Position numbers and translations under genes: made by a program
Notes under the pieces: generated by a model
What the model was told of the DNA's origin: nothing
The model's database searches: none
Seen by the model: only the letters and a program-made list of their open reading frames with translations
Assembly (NCBI GenBank): GCA_947625255.1
Contig: CANQNT010000001.1
Span: 62,001-126,000 of the forward strand
Direction of reading: 5' to 3'
Origin: an uncultured Acetatifactor sp.
Lineage (GTDB): Bacteria > Bacillota > Clostridia > Lachnospirales > Lachnospiraceae
Length of the DNA stretch: 64,000 nucleotides
In this document: positions 15,870 through 23,826 of the stretch, piece by piece
How positions within the stretch are numbered: position 1 is the stretch's first letter
Layout: each line of letters starts with the position of its first letter

Positions 15870-16787
15870 TCATTCCACTGTGATTTCCAGCAGAGTCAGG
15901 ATCAGGGCCATGCGCACATAGACTCCGTACTGTGCCTGTTTGAAATAGGCCGCTCTCGGATCGTTGTCCACTTCCACGGAGATCTCGTTGACACGGGGCA
16001 GGGGATGGAGCACTAACATATCTTTTTTTGCCAGCGTCATCTTGTAACGGTCCAGAATATAGAAATCCTTTAAACGAATATAGTCTTCTTCATTGAAGAA
16101 ACGTTCCCGCTGTACTCTTGTCATATAGAGCAGGTCCAGTTTGGGCATGACGTCTTCCAGGCGAATGACTTCTTCATAAGGGATGTTTTTGGAGCGCAGC
16201 ATTTCTGTGATATAATCCGGTACCCGCAGCTCTTCCGGCGAGATAAAGATAAAGTGAATTCCCTCATAGCGCACCAGCGCATTAATCAGGGAGTGGACGG
16301 TACGGCCAAATTTCAGGTCGCCGCATAAGCCGACGGTAAAATCACTCAACCGTCCTTTCATAGTGCGGATGGTCAAAAGGTCCGTCAGGGTCTGCGTAGG
16401 GTGCTGATGACCGCCGTCGCCGGCGTTGATCACGGGAATTCCGGCTTTCTCCGCGGCCACCATGGGCGCCCCTTCTTTGAAGTGCCGCATGGCACAGATG
16501 TCCGCGTAGCAGGAAATGACGCGGATGGTGTCGGAGACGCTTTCTCCTTTGGATGCGGAAGAGGAGGCGGCATCTGAGAAGCCGATGACACGGCCCCCAA
16601 GGCGCGTCATGGCGGACTCGAAGCTTAACCGGGTTCTGGTGCTGGGCTCATAAAAGCAGGTCGCCAGAATCTTGCCCTCACAGGCGTGGGCGTATTTTGC
16701 GGGGTGGCGCTCAATGTCGTTGGCCAGGTCGAAGAGCTTTTCCAACTCCTCTGTGGTGAAGTCCAAAGGACTCATTAAATGTCTCAT
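15870..16787 (-). CDS. pyrB: aspartate carbamoyltransferase catalytic chain
   Basis: A 305-residue ATCase catalytic subunit, forming carbamoyl-aspartate from carbamoyl phosphate and aspartate. Carbamoyl-phosphate-binding motif [15 protein letters not shown] is near residue 45-60, [12 protein letters not shown] near 80, [14 protein letters not shown] near 125 and HPLPRVNEI near 260. Normal length. GAGGGAT precedes the ATG. The 83 bases between it and the upstream terminator are too short for a pyrimidine attenuator of the PyrR type, and none is visible; control is probably through the allosteric chain. Confidence 0.97.
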   Translation of the reverse strand: MRHLMSPLDFTTEELEKLFDLANDIERHPAKYAHACEGKILATCFYEPSTRTRLSFESAMTRLGGRVIGFSDAASSSASKGESVSDTIRVISCYADICAMRHFKEGAPMVAAEKAGIPVINAGDGGHQHPTQTLTDLLTIRTMKGRLSDFTVGLCGDLKFGRTVHSLINALVRYEGIHFIFISPEELRVPDYITEMLRSKNIPYEEVIRLEDVMPKLDLLYMTRVQRERFFNEEDYIRLKDFYILDRYKMTLAKKDMLVLHPLPRVNEISVEVDNDPRAAYFKQAQYGVYVRMALILTLLEITVE

Positions 16788-16867
16788 TACAATCCCTCTT
16801 TTCTGTCATTTTAAGTAAGCTTGCTGTCCCATGCGGCGAGCCGCGCGATTGCGCCGCTTCCGCCGCG

Positions 16868-16900
16868 AAAAAAAGTCGAAGAGAAAAACTCTTCGACTTT
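16868..16900 (-). terminator. terminator of the nitroreductase gene
   Basis: A perfect 12-bp inverted repeat, AAAGTCGAAGAG (16872-16883) with CTCTTCGACTTT (16889-16900), loop of five. On the minus strand it ends in a seven-T run. Confidence 0.9.
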
Positions 16901-16906
16901 GAAGCC

Positions 16907-17443
16907 TTATTGAAAGGTTAATAAATCCCCAACGGTTTTACGTCTGGGAGCAACGGGAGACTCCGCGGGATATCCAATGGGAACCAAAGCCACCAGCTCC
17001 CTTTCCGCGGGAATCTCCAAAAGAGCGGCGGCTTCGTCCTCATCAAAAATGCCCATGATCACGGTACCGAGACCCTGCTCGTAGGCCGCGAGACAAAACG
17101 CTTCACTGGCAACCCCTGCGTCGAACATCTGCCAGGAGCTGCCTTTCCTGGTGGTGTAGGAGCCGTCTCTTTCAAAACCGCTGCGTCCCTTGATAATCGT
17201 TACGGCGACTACCATGGGTGCGTTGCTTATGATTACGCCATTACCCGGGAATGAGGAAGTGCACTTGGCAAGCTGTTCTTTCTTCTCCCCTTCTACGGCG
17301 ATGTAGCGGACGATCTGTGTATTTTTCCAACTGGGTGCAAAGGAAGCGGTTTCAACAATCTTGGAAATCAGCTCATGGGATACGGGCTGGTCCGTGAACT
17401 TACGGATGCTTCTGCGCCCGGTGATACATTCTTTTGCCGTCAT
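16907..17443 (-). CDS. nitroreductase family FMN oxidoreductase
   Basis: A 178-residue nitroreductase-fold flavoprotein. The FMN-binding start RRSIRKFTDQPV (residues 10-21), the segment APSWKNTQ (near 36), and the glycine-rich GLGTVIMGIFDEDEAAALL and LVALVPIGYP towards the end are typical. The short length fits the single-domain NfsA/NfnB-like enzymes of anaerobes; the substrate is unknown. GGAGGG lies before the ATG. A promoter (TTGCAA-17-TATGAT) is seen 80-110 bases upstream and a strong terminator follows, so it is monocistronic. Confidence 0.9.
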   Translation of the reverse strand: MTAKECITGRRSIRKFTDQPVSHELISKIVETASFAPSWKNTQIVRYIAVEGEKKEQLAKCTSSFPGNGVIISNAPMVVAVTIIKGRSGFERDGSYTTRKGSSWQMFDAGVASEAFCLAAYEQGLGTVIMGIFDEDEAAALLEIPAERELVALVPIGYPAESPVAPRRKTVGDLLTFQ

Positions 17444-17522
17444 AGCGATACCCTCCTTATGATCCTTATTAACAATGCAGTCCGTGAAACGTGTCGGGTT
17501 CTTGTCTCACAGAATCTAATTC

Positions 17523-17551
17523 ATCATACCATGTCTGGGGAAGACTTGCAA
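17523..17551 (-). promoter_or_regulatory. promoter of the nitroreductase gene
   Basis: On the minus strand TTGCAA (17551-17546), 17 bases and TATGAT (17528-17523) form a good sigma-A promoter. The leader to the ATG at 17443 is about 73 bases. Confidence 0.65.
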
Positions 17552-17681
17552 TCGAAAATTAAGGTTTTTGTGAAAAACTTCCCTAAAAAGACGATAGACC
17601 CCCTTGACAGCGAAGCTGGATGGCTGGAGGAAGCAAAATGAAAATCGTACTTGCGGCATATCGATTCATTTAAAAAAAGGT

Positions 17682-17710
17682 TTGCATCCGTATGGGATTC
17701 ATCGTATAAT
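17682..17710 (+). promoter_or_regulatory. promoter of the PH-domain-like gene
   Basis: TTGCAT (17682-17687), 17 bases and TATAAT (17705-17710), about 35 bases before the start codon. Confidence 0.75.
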
Positions 17711-17745
17711 AAAGATACCTTAGCAAAAGAAGGAGGAGGTTTGCC

Positions 17746-18117
17746 ATGGAGTTTGTTGAGAGGAAGCGTTGGTTGTTTTTGGGGTTGCCCTTTACTTTTA
17801 CCAAATACATCATTAAAGAAGATATGATAACGATCAACAGTGGTTTTTTGAAGACGATTGAGAATGATTGTTATATGTATAAGGTGCAGGATGTGCAGTT
17901 AAGCACCACTCTTGTGGAGAAATTGTTTCAGCTGGGAACGGTTATCTGCTTTACCGGCGATACGACACATCCCAAGCTGGTGTTGGAGCATATCAAGAAT
18001 GCCAGAACCATTAAGGAATTCCTCTTAAAACAGTCGGAGGAAGCGAGAATGAAGCGGCGTACCGTCAATATGCTGGATATTGGGACGGACGGCGATGAGG
18101 AGGATATGGAAGCGTAA
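17746..18117 (+). CDS. PH domain-like protein (bPH family)
   Basis: A 123-residue protein with a bacterial PH-like core: LGLPFTFTKYIIKEDMITIN, then KVQDVQLSTTLVEKLFQLGT and ICFTGDTTHPKLVLEHI match the DUF304/bPH2 pattern. It has no transmembrane segment, unlike YdbS-type relatives. The tail is acidic (DGDEEDMEA). AGGAGGAGG precedes the ATG, and it has its own promoter and terminator. The function of such stand-alone bPH proteins is not established. Confidence 0.7.
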   Translation: MEFVERKRWLFLGLPFTFTKYIIKEDMITINSGFLKTIENDCYMYKVQDVQLSTTLVEKLFQLGTVICFTGDTTHPKLVLEHIKNARTIKEFLLKQSEEARMKRRTVNMLDIGTDGDEEDMEA

Positions 18118-18128
18118 AGCAAAATTTA

Positions 18129-18168
18129 GCTCTACGGTGGGAGAAATCCTTTACCGTAGAGCGTTTTG
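18129..18168. terminator. terminator between convergent genes
   Basis: GCTCTACGGT (18129-18138) pairs with ACCGTAGAGC (18153-18162), followed by GTTTTG. Its right arm contains the stop codon of the convergent minus-strand gene, so both genes share it. Confidence 0.8.
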
Positions 18169-18597
18169 TTGGTCACAGGCCGTTGGAAGGTCGGAAAGGA
18201 CCCGTTCAAACAAGAGTCCGGCCGCGAACCAGAAAGGGGCGTAGTCCAGGCGGATGACCTGGTTGACATTCCAGCGGGAACGGCGATAGTTCCAGGGACA
18301 TAGGCGGTGTTTTTTTAATAATTGGCCGGTCAGGTATTCCACGGAGAAAATCAGGGTCATGTAGGACAAGCCTCGAAGCCATAGAGGTTTGTTTTTCAAT
18401 AGACGGCTGATGGGAGAAAGGAAAGCCGCGCTGCCATAGATCGGAAACATCCAGAGTGAGGTGTTGCCCATGAGCCGCAGGTCTCTGCGGCGCAGGGAAT
18501 CCAGGGCGGTGAAGATGATTTCCATGCACCAGCCGATCAGACCGCATTTCAGGAAGCTTTTGACGAACTTAGGGGCTTGTGGGGATGAGGCACTCAT
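18151..18597 (-). CDS. short CmpB-type membrane protein (PF06541)
   Basis: A 148-residue membrane protein with the PF06541 core: GLIGWCMEIIFTALDS, then GNTSLWMFPIYGSAAFL, then SVEYLTGQLLKK and PWNYRRSRWNVNQVIRLDYA. About four hydrophobic segments. It is a single-domain version of the family, without the coiled-coil tail of the 4056-4982 protein. GGAG precedes the ATG at 18597. No ATPase partner is adjacent. The name putative ABC permease is the family label; the function is unproven. Confidence 0.75.
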   Translation of the reverse strand: MSASSPQAPKFVKSFLKCGLIGWCMEIIFTALDSLRRRDLRLMGNTSLWMFPIYGSAAFLSPISRLLKNKPLWLRGLSYMTLIFSVEYLTGQLLKKHRLCPWNYRRSRWNVNQVIRLDYAPFWFAAGLLFERVLSDLPTACDQQNALR

Positions 18598-18785
18598 GGT
18601 GGGCTCCTTTCTTGTTGGAGATTTGGCCGGATGATAGGCGGCCTGGGATGATTGGACTTATACTCAGCATGATTAGTATAACCTAAATGCGGCATCATGA
18701 TACCAAAAGATTCCACAAAGGAACAAAAGGAAGTATGGCGAAGTTGTATTTCCCACTGGGATATATGGGAGAATGGAGGCAGGGA

Positions 18786-20081
18786 TTGAAATATCAGGAA
18801 GCGTTGGATTATATGCGGTCTTTAAGCCATTATGGCATCGTTCCGGGGTTGGACTCTATCAGGCGTTTGTGCGGGGCGCTGGGCGATCCTCAGGATGGGC
18901 TTCGTTTCGTCCATATCGCCGGCACCAATGGCAAAGGATCCGTTTTGGCCTATGTGTCCACGATTTTAAAAAAGGCAGGGTACCGGGTTGGAAGGTATCT
19001 CTCCCCGGTTATTTTTGATTATCGGGAACGGATTCAGGTGGGAGAACGTCCCATTACCCAAAAGGCTCTGTGTGAGGGCGCGGAGATGATACAGAAAGTC
19101 TGCGGCAGCCTGGTGGAGCAAGGGTTTCCACATCCGACTGCCTTTGAGGCGGAAACGGCCTTGGCTTTTTGGTATTTTCGGCAAAAAAACTGTGACATCG
19201 TGGTGTTGGAGACCGGGATGGGGGGAAGAGAGGATGCCACGAACGTGGTGACCACCACTGTGGTATCAGTGCTGGCTTCCATCAGTATGGATCATATGAA
19301 GTTTTTGGGTAAGACCCTGGCGGCAATCGCATGGCAAAAAGCCGGAATCTGTAAGCCGGGCCGGCCCGTGGTGACGCTTGCCCAGGAACCGGAGGCCATG
19401 ACAGTGGTAGAGGAGGAGGCCAGACGGTTGGACTGTTCCCTGACCGTGGCGGATGTGGATGATTGCGATCATGTGCGATATGGTCTGGAAAAGCAGAGCT
19501 TTGACTATGGATCCTGGCACGGTCTGGAGATCGGTCTGGCGGGCAAAGTACAGATTGAAAATGCCGCTTTGGCGGTGAAAGTGGCGGAGACGCTGTGCAG
19601 GGAGGGATTTTCCATTTCGGAAGCCTCCTTGCGGGCGGGACTGCGGGAAACGAAGTGGCCCGGGAGATTTACCGTGGTTGCCCGAAAGCCGCTTTTTATT
19701 GTGGATGGGGCCCATAACGAGGATGCCGCCAGAAAATTGGCCCAGTCCATTAAATTTTATTTTACAAATAAGAGGATTCTCTATATAATGGGGGTACTGA
19801 AGGATAAGGAATATGAGCGGGTCATCGAGCTGACCCAAAGCTATGCGGACCAGATCATTACGGTGACGCCGCCCGATAATCCCAGAGCCCTGCCAGCCTA
19901 CGAATTGGCCCTGGCGGTATCCAGGCTGCACCCCAAAGTGACGGCGGTGGACAGTCTGGAGGAAGCCGTTGAAATGAGCTACCTCCTGGCAGGAAAGGAC
20001 GACTGTATCCTGGCTTTCGGTTCGCTTTCCTTTTTGGGGAAGCTGATGAAGCTGGTGGAAAAGAGGATGGATAAAAAATGA
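18786..20081 (+). CDS. folC: folylpolyglutamate/dihydrofolate synthase
   Basis: A 431-residue Mur-ligase-like enzyme adding glutamate to dihydropteroate or tetrahydrofolate. ATP-binding motif [13 protein letters not shown] is near residue 46, then [16 protein letters not shown] near 145 and the substrate segment [14 protein letters not shown] near 310. I place the start at TTG 18786, 6 bases after GGAGG, because the protein then begins [10 protein letters not shown] like other FolC proteins; upstream ATGs at 18687, 18735 and 18765 lack well-placed ribosome sites. First gene of a folate operon; it overlaps folE by 4 nt. No tetrahydrofolate riboswitch is visible upstream. Confidence 0.93.
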   Translation: MKYQEALDYMRSLSHYGIVPGLDSIRRLCGALGDPQDGLRFVHIAGTNGKGSVLAYVSTILKKAGYRVGRYLSPVIFDYRERIQVGERPITQKALCEGAEMIQKVCGSLVEQGFPHPTAFEAETALAFWYFRQKNCDIVVLETGMGGREDATNVVTTTVVSVLASISMDHMKFLGKTLAAIAWQKAGICKPGRPVVTLAQEPEAMTVVEEEARRLDCSLTVADVDDCDHVRYGLEKQSFDYGSWHGLEIGLAGKVQIENAALAVKVAETLCREGFSISEASLRAGLRETKWPGRFTVVARKPLFIVDGAHNEDAARKLAQSIKFYFTNKRILYIMGVLKDKEYERVIELTQSYADQIITVTPPDNPRALPAYELALAVSRLHPKVTAVDSLEEAVEMSYLLAGKDDCILAFGSLSFLGKLMKLVEKRMDKK

Positions 20082-20635
20082 TAGATCATGAGAAGATTCA
20101 GGAAGCTGTGAAGCTGTTTCTGGAGGGAATCGGCGAGGATGTGAACCGCCAGGGGCTTCGGGAGACACCGGAACGGATCGCCAGAATGTGTGACGAGCTT
20201 TACGGAGGTATGGGTCAGGATGCCAGGGAGCACCTGACTAAGGTATTTGATGCAGACAACGCGGAGATGGTCCTGGAAAAGGATATTGTATTTTATTCCA
20301 CTTGTGAGCATCATTTGCTTCCTTTTTATGGAAAGGCCCATGTGGCGTACATTCCTGACGGAAAAGTGGTGGGATTAAGCAAACTGGCAAGGACCGTGGA
20401 GGTTTATGCCCGCAGGCCCCAGATTCAGGAACAGATGACGGGGCAGATCGCGGATGCCATAATGGAATATTTGAAGCCCAAGGGCGTGATGGTTCTGGTG
20501 GAAGCGGAGCATATGTGCATGACCATGCGGGGAATTAAAAAGCCCGGGAGCAAGACGACCACCATTGCCAAGAGAGGCGTTTTTGCCCGGCAGGAAAGGC
20601 TTCAGGATCAGTTTTTTCAGATGCTGCGGGGATAG
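20078..20635 (+). CDS. folE: GTP cyclohydrolase I
   Basis: A 185-residue homodecameric enzyme making dihydroneopterin triphosphate from GTP, the first step of folate synthesis. Zinc and active-site residues are in [20 protein letters not shown] (near 75-95) and [14 protein letters not shown] (near 148-160); GLSKLAR and [11 protein letters not shown] are also conserved. Length is normal. The start overlaps the folC stop (ATGA). This is the zinc-dependent type IA enzyme. Confidence 0.97.
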   Translation: MIDHEKIQEAVKLFLEGIGEDVNRQGLRETPERIARMCDELYGGMGQDAREHLTKVFDADNAEMVLEKDIVFYSTCEHHLLPFYGKAHVAYIPDGKVVGLSKLARTVEVYARRPQIQEQMTGQIADAIMEYLKPKGVMVLVEAEHMCMTMRGIKKPGSKTTTIAKRGVFARQERLQDQFFQMLRG

Positions 20636-20640
20636 ATTGG

Positions 20641-21132
20641 GTGTCAGAGATGGAAAGAATCGATGGGATTTTACAACATTCCAGATTTCAGGAATATGTG
20701 GAAGCAAACAGGGTGGCAGAAGCACAAAGGCGTTTCTGTCGTCATGATATGGGACATTTTTTAGACGTGGCGCGGATTGGGCGGATTATCAATTTGGAAG
20801 AAGGGTTTGGTTTGTCCGGGGAAATCATTTATGCGGCCGCGTTGCTGCATGATATCGGCCGTCATGTGCAGTATCAGGATCAAACGCCCCATGAACTGGC
20901 GAGCGCGGCGCTGGCCCCGGAGATTCTGGCGGACTGTGGATTCAGTCAGCAGGAGGCGGAGATGATTTTGGATGCCATCCGTTCCCATCGGAACAGGAGC
21001 GTTGCCGGAGAGAAGAATCTGCGCGGGCTTCTGTACCGGGCGGACAAAGCCAGCCGTGCCTGCTTTGCCTGTGCAGCGGAGCGGGACTGTGACTGGAAAC
21101 AGGGGAAGAAAAATATGAAGATTTTGTATTGA
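20641..21132 (+). CDS. HD-domain phosphohydrolase in the folate operon
   Basis: A 163-residue HD-superfamily protein. Metal ligands are seen in CRHDMGHFLDVARIG (first His), LLHDIGRHVQYQD (HD pair) and IRSHRNRS; further Asp in YRADKASR. A Cys-rich tail (CFACAAERDC) follows the domain. GTG at 20641 is preferred because GCGGGGA lies 8 bases before it; ATG 20650 is the alternative. It sits 5 bases after folE and before folP. The pathway needs an enzyme to remove phosphates from dihydroneopterin triphosphate, and no Nudix FolQ/NudB is in the operon, so this HD protein is a candidate. That role is inference. Confidence 0.8.
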   Translation: MSEMERIDGILQHSRFQEYVEANRVAEAQRRFCRHDMGHFLDVARIGRIINLEEGFGLSGEIIYAAALLHDIGRHVQYQDQTPHELASAALAPEILADCGFSQQEAEMILDAIRSHRNRSVAGEKNLRGLLYRADKASRACFACAAERDCDWKQGKKNMKILY

Positions 21133-21274
21133 GGACCGAGGCATGCGGGGAGGCAAGAGGTCTGTGGGTACGCGGACGGCCGATGGGTGCGTGGACGGCT
21201 GGTAAGTGCGCGAAACTGGCGGCGAGCCGACAGCTTGCCCGCAAGCCGATCGAAATGAATCAGCGGAGGTACGG

Positions 21275-22108
21275 ATGAGGATTGGCAATCGTGAATTTGA
21301 TACCCAAAATCATACTTATGTCATGGGAATCCTGAATGTGACACCGGATTCTTTTTCAGACGGAGGGAAATGGCGGGAAAAGGACGCTGCCCTGGCCCAT
21401 GTGGAGAAGATGTCGGAAGAAGGTGCGGACCTCATAGATATCGGAGGGGAATCCACACGTCCGGGACATAGCAGAATATCAGCGGAAGAGGAGCTGGAGC
21501 GCGTGGTTCCCGTGATCGAAGCGGTGAAAACGCGCTTTGATATTCCTGTTTCCCTGGACACATATAAACCCGTTGTGGCGGAAGCGGGGATTGCCGCGGG
21601 AGCGGATCTGATCAATGACATTTGGGGACTAAAATATGATCCTGGGATGGCGAGGATGATTGCTGCCAGCGGGCTGCCCTGCTGTCTGATGCATAATCGG
21701 GCGGAAGCAAGCTATGCGGATTTTTGGAAAGAATTGATGGCGGATTTGGAGGAGAGCCTGGCTTTGGCAGATGCAGCCGGCATTGGGAGAGAGAAGATTC
21801 TTCTGGACCCCGGCGTGGGTTTTGGAAAGACCTATGAGCAAAACCTGGAAACCATTCGGCGTATGCAGGAGCTGAAAACGCTGCATTGTCCCATTTTATT
21901 GGGAACCAGCAGAAAATCCGTGATTGGACTGAGTCTGGATTTGCCGGTGGATCAGAGGGTGGAAGGGACCCTGGTAACCACGGTGCTGGCAGTCCTTGGG
22001 GGTTGCAGCTTCGTCCGCGTGCATGACGTGAAAGAAAACGTGCGCGCCATCCGCATGACGGAAGCGATTCTACAAGGAAAAAAGACGTTGGAAAATGAAA
22101 CACGTTGA
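21275..22108 (+). CDS. folP: dihydropteroate synthase
   Basis: A 277-residue TIM-barrel enzyme condensing hydroxymethyl-dihydropterin pyrophosphate with p-aminobenzoate; the sulfonamide target. Visible motifs: MGILNVTPDSFSDGG (near 15-30), DIGGESTRPGH (near 58-68), VSLDTYKP (near 95), LINDIWGL (near 115), DPGVGFGKT (near 185) and GTSRKSVIG (near 215). The ATG at 21275 follows GGAGGT. The frame is open upstream to 21206 but the spacer 21133-21270 consists of GC-rich imperfect repeats. Confidence 0.96.
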   Translation: MRIGNREFDTQNHTYVMGILNVTPDSFSDGGKWREKDAALAHVEKMSEEGADLIDIGGESTRPGHSRISAEEELERVVPVIEAVKTRFDIPVSLDTYKPVVAEAGIAAGADLINDIWGLKYDPGMARMIAASGLPCCLMHNRAEASYADFWKELMADLEESLALADAAGIGREKILLDPGVGFGKTYEQNLETIRRMQELKTLHCPILLGTSRKSVIGLSLDLPVDQRVEGTLVTTVLAVLGGCSFVRVHDVKENVRAIRMTEAILQGKKTLENETR

Positions 22109-22159
22109 GCGGGTGAAGATTGCCGGCGGCAAAAGGCGTCTGATGTGAGAGGAAAAAGG

Positions 22160-22999
22160 ATGGACGAAATCAGAATTGAGGATTTGGAAATCTATGCTTA
22201 CCACGGAGTATATCCGGAGGAAAATAAAAAAGGGCAGTCTTTTTATGTAAATGCCGTTTTATACACAGATACCCACATCGCGGGGCTTCGGGATGACTTG
22301 GCCTTGTCCACCGATTATGGGGAGGTCTGTCATTTCCTGACCGAGTGGATTCAGGGACATATTTTTCGATTGATCGAGACGGCGGCGGAAACCTCCGCCC
22401 GGCAGATTCTGCTGCATTTCCCTCTGGTGAGAGAAGTGGACGTGGAAATCCGCAAGCCCTCCGCTCCCATCGGTCTGCCCTTTAGCAGTGTCTCCGTGAG
22501 GATCCGGCGCGGCTGGCATAGGGTTTATCTTTCCATCGGGTCGAATCTGGGAGACAGAGAGGATTATATCAGAAGCGGGATTTCCAATCTGGGAGAGCGG
22601 GAAGAGATCCGACTGGGAAGGCTGTCGGATTTGATCGTGACCAAGCCTTATGGAGGAGTGGAGCAAGGGGATTTCTTAAATTGCGCCCTGGAGTTGGAGA
22701 CACTTTTCACGCCTCGGGAGCTGTTGGAGGAGTTGCACCGTGTGGAAACCCTGGCCTGCCGGGAGAGATTGGTGCATTGGGGGCCGCGGACGCTGGATAT
22801 GGACATTCTCTTTTATGACGGGGAAATTTACCAGGATGAGGAGCTGACCATTCCTCATGTGGATCTTCAGAACCGCTTTTTCGTGCTTCGGCCTATGGCC
22901 CAGATTGCGCCGGGACTGCGCCATCCTATCTTGGGGAAGACCATAGGGCAGCTTTTGGAGGAACTGGAGAGCAAGACTTTAAAAGACGGTCAGGAATGA
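22160..22999 (+). CDS. folBK: bifunctional dihydroneopterin aldolase / HPPK
   Basis: A 279-residue fusion of two consecutive folate enzymes. Residues 1-118 are dihydroneopterin aldolase (LEIYAYHGVYPEENKKGQ, LSTDYGEVC, VREVDVEIRKPSAPIG). Residues 122-279 are 6-hydroxymethyl-7,8-dihydropterin pyrophosphokinase (HRVYLSIGSNLGDRE, GGVEQGDFLNCALEL, GPRTLDMDILFYDG, IPHVDLQNRFFVLRP). The start is at 22160 after a GAGAGGAAAAAGG stretch. Last intact gene of the folate operon; the pathway from GTP to folylpolyglutamate is complete in the window except for the triphosphate-removing step and dihydrofolate reductase. Confidence 0.95.
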   Translation: MDEIRIEDLEIYAYHGVYPEENKKGQSFYVNAVLYTDTHIAGLRDDLALSTDYGEVCHFLTEWIQGHIFRLIETAAETSARQILLHFPLVREVDVEIRKPSAPIGLPFSSVSVRIRRGWHRVYLSIGSNLGDREDYIRSGISNLGEREEIRLGRLSDLIVTKPYGGVEQGDFLNCALELETLFTPRELLEELHRVETLACRERLVHWGPRTLDMDILFYDGEIYQDEELTIPHVDLQNRFFVLRPMAQIAPGLRHPILGKTIGQLLEELESKTLKDGQE

Positions 23000-23003
23000 T
23001 TGA

Positions 23004-23072
23004 TTGAGCGATTGTATGATCGGTACGGGTTCTATGACGGACCCCTATCTTCCTTTGAAAATGGAAATCGGG
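23004..23072 (+). pseudogene. fragment of an SPL-type radical SAM protein
   Basis: A short piece reading DCMIGTGSMTDPYLPLKMEI directly after folBK. It matches the internal segment G-[ST]-M-[ST]-DPY-x-P of spore photoproduct lyase-like radical SAM proteins. Nothing before or after in any frame continues the match, so it is an internal fragment left by deletion. The family assignment is by pattern memory on about 20 residues and is moderate. Confidence 0.45.
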
Positions 23073-23169
23073 AAAGGGAAAGAAATGGAACAAATCAGTT
23101 GTGTTATGGAAGCGGATAATACAGCTGTTATGGCAAATGAGTTTTTGAGTTTTTCCGGTGCGGTTCTTA

Positions 23170-23560
23170 TTTTAGCTGTTTTGTAGTCCATCCATGATGA
23201 GTGTATCTCTCTTTTTGAATCAAAGCGCGTATATGGAGGGAACTTGGCGAGGCAATCGGCGTCAGCAGCTCCGCTTCGCCGACCTTTTGTCCTCCGACGA
23301 GGAGGCGGTCCGACTGTTTTCCGTTTTGTCGTCGCCAAACGCACTGATGATGCTTTCCAGGCTTTACAACGAAGCGCCGAAGCGCCGTACCGCCGGAGTT
23401 TTGGCAAATATTTGCGGAATGGCGCGGAGCGAGGCGGGAGATCCCGCATGGAACGGTCGTCTCGCTTTTGGTACCGGCACCTCTTACGGCCGGGCGGTGG
23501 TATGCCATTAAGATAACCTCCGATAAGAGGGCATCGGGCAAAGGAGAAAAATAAATGCTT
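23170..23560. other. unassigned stretch, GC-rich, open on both strands
   Basis: Between the radical SAM fragment and the gpmI terminator I find no gene I can name. The interval is unusually GC-rich and almost free of stop codons in several frames on both strands, giving Arg- and Pro-rich translations that look non-biological. It may be a remnant of a mobile or repeated element, but I see no terminal repeats or transposase motifs. Confidence 0.4.
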
Positions 23561-23700
23561 CGTCATTTTCAGAAGCATATTGTACTTGCGGCATCGGCGA
23601 CTGGCGTTTTGTTTTTGGTGAGCTTATAAGGATGATCCTTGCAACGCCAAAAAGTGCCGCGCCCCAAAAGGCATGTGAGGTTTTCATTTTGAGCATAAAG

Positions 23701-23742
23701 AAAGACAGCACGGAAGATGTTTCTGTCTTCTATGCTGTCTTT
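23701..23742 (-). terminator. hairpin downstream of gpmI
   Basis: AAAGACAGCA (23701-23710) pairs with TGCTGTCTTT (23733-23742), with more pairing inside (GAAGA/TCTTC). It has T/A-rich flanks on both strands and lies 85 bases beyond the gpmI stop. Confidence 0.6.
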
Positions 23743-23826
23743 TGCCTTTGCTAACGCCCATTCGATTGATTACTTCCTTATGCGTTGCAGTTAAAAGGGG
23801 AGGGAAATTTTTGCCCTTTGGCACGG

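Noticed and set aside
16788..16870. PyrR-type attenuator in front of pyrB
   Set aside because: The spacer is only about 80 bases and shows no PyrR-binding hairpin or antiterminator pair.
17375..17641. 88-residue plus-strand frame overlapping the nitroreductase gene
   Set aside because: It is antisense to a well-supported gene and its promoter and resembles no protein.
18600..18785. Tetrahydrofolate riboswitch before folC
   Set aside because: None of the conserved THF riboswitch blocks could be found in the leader.
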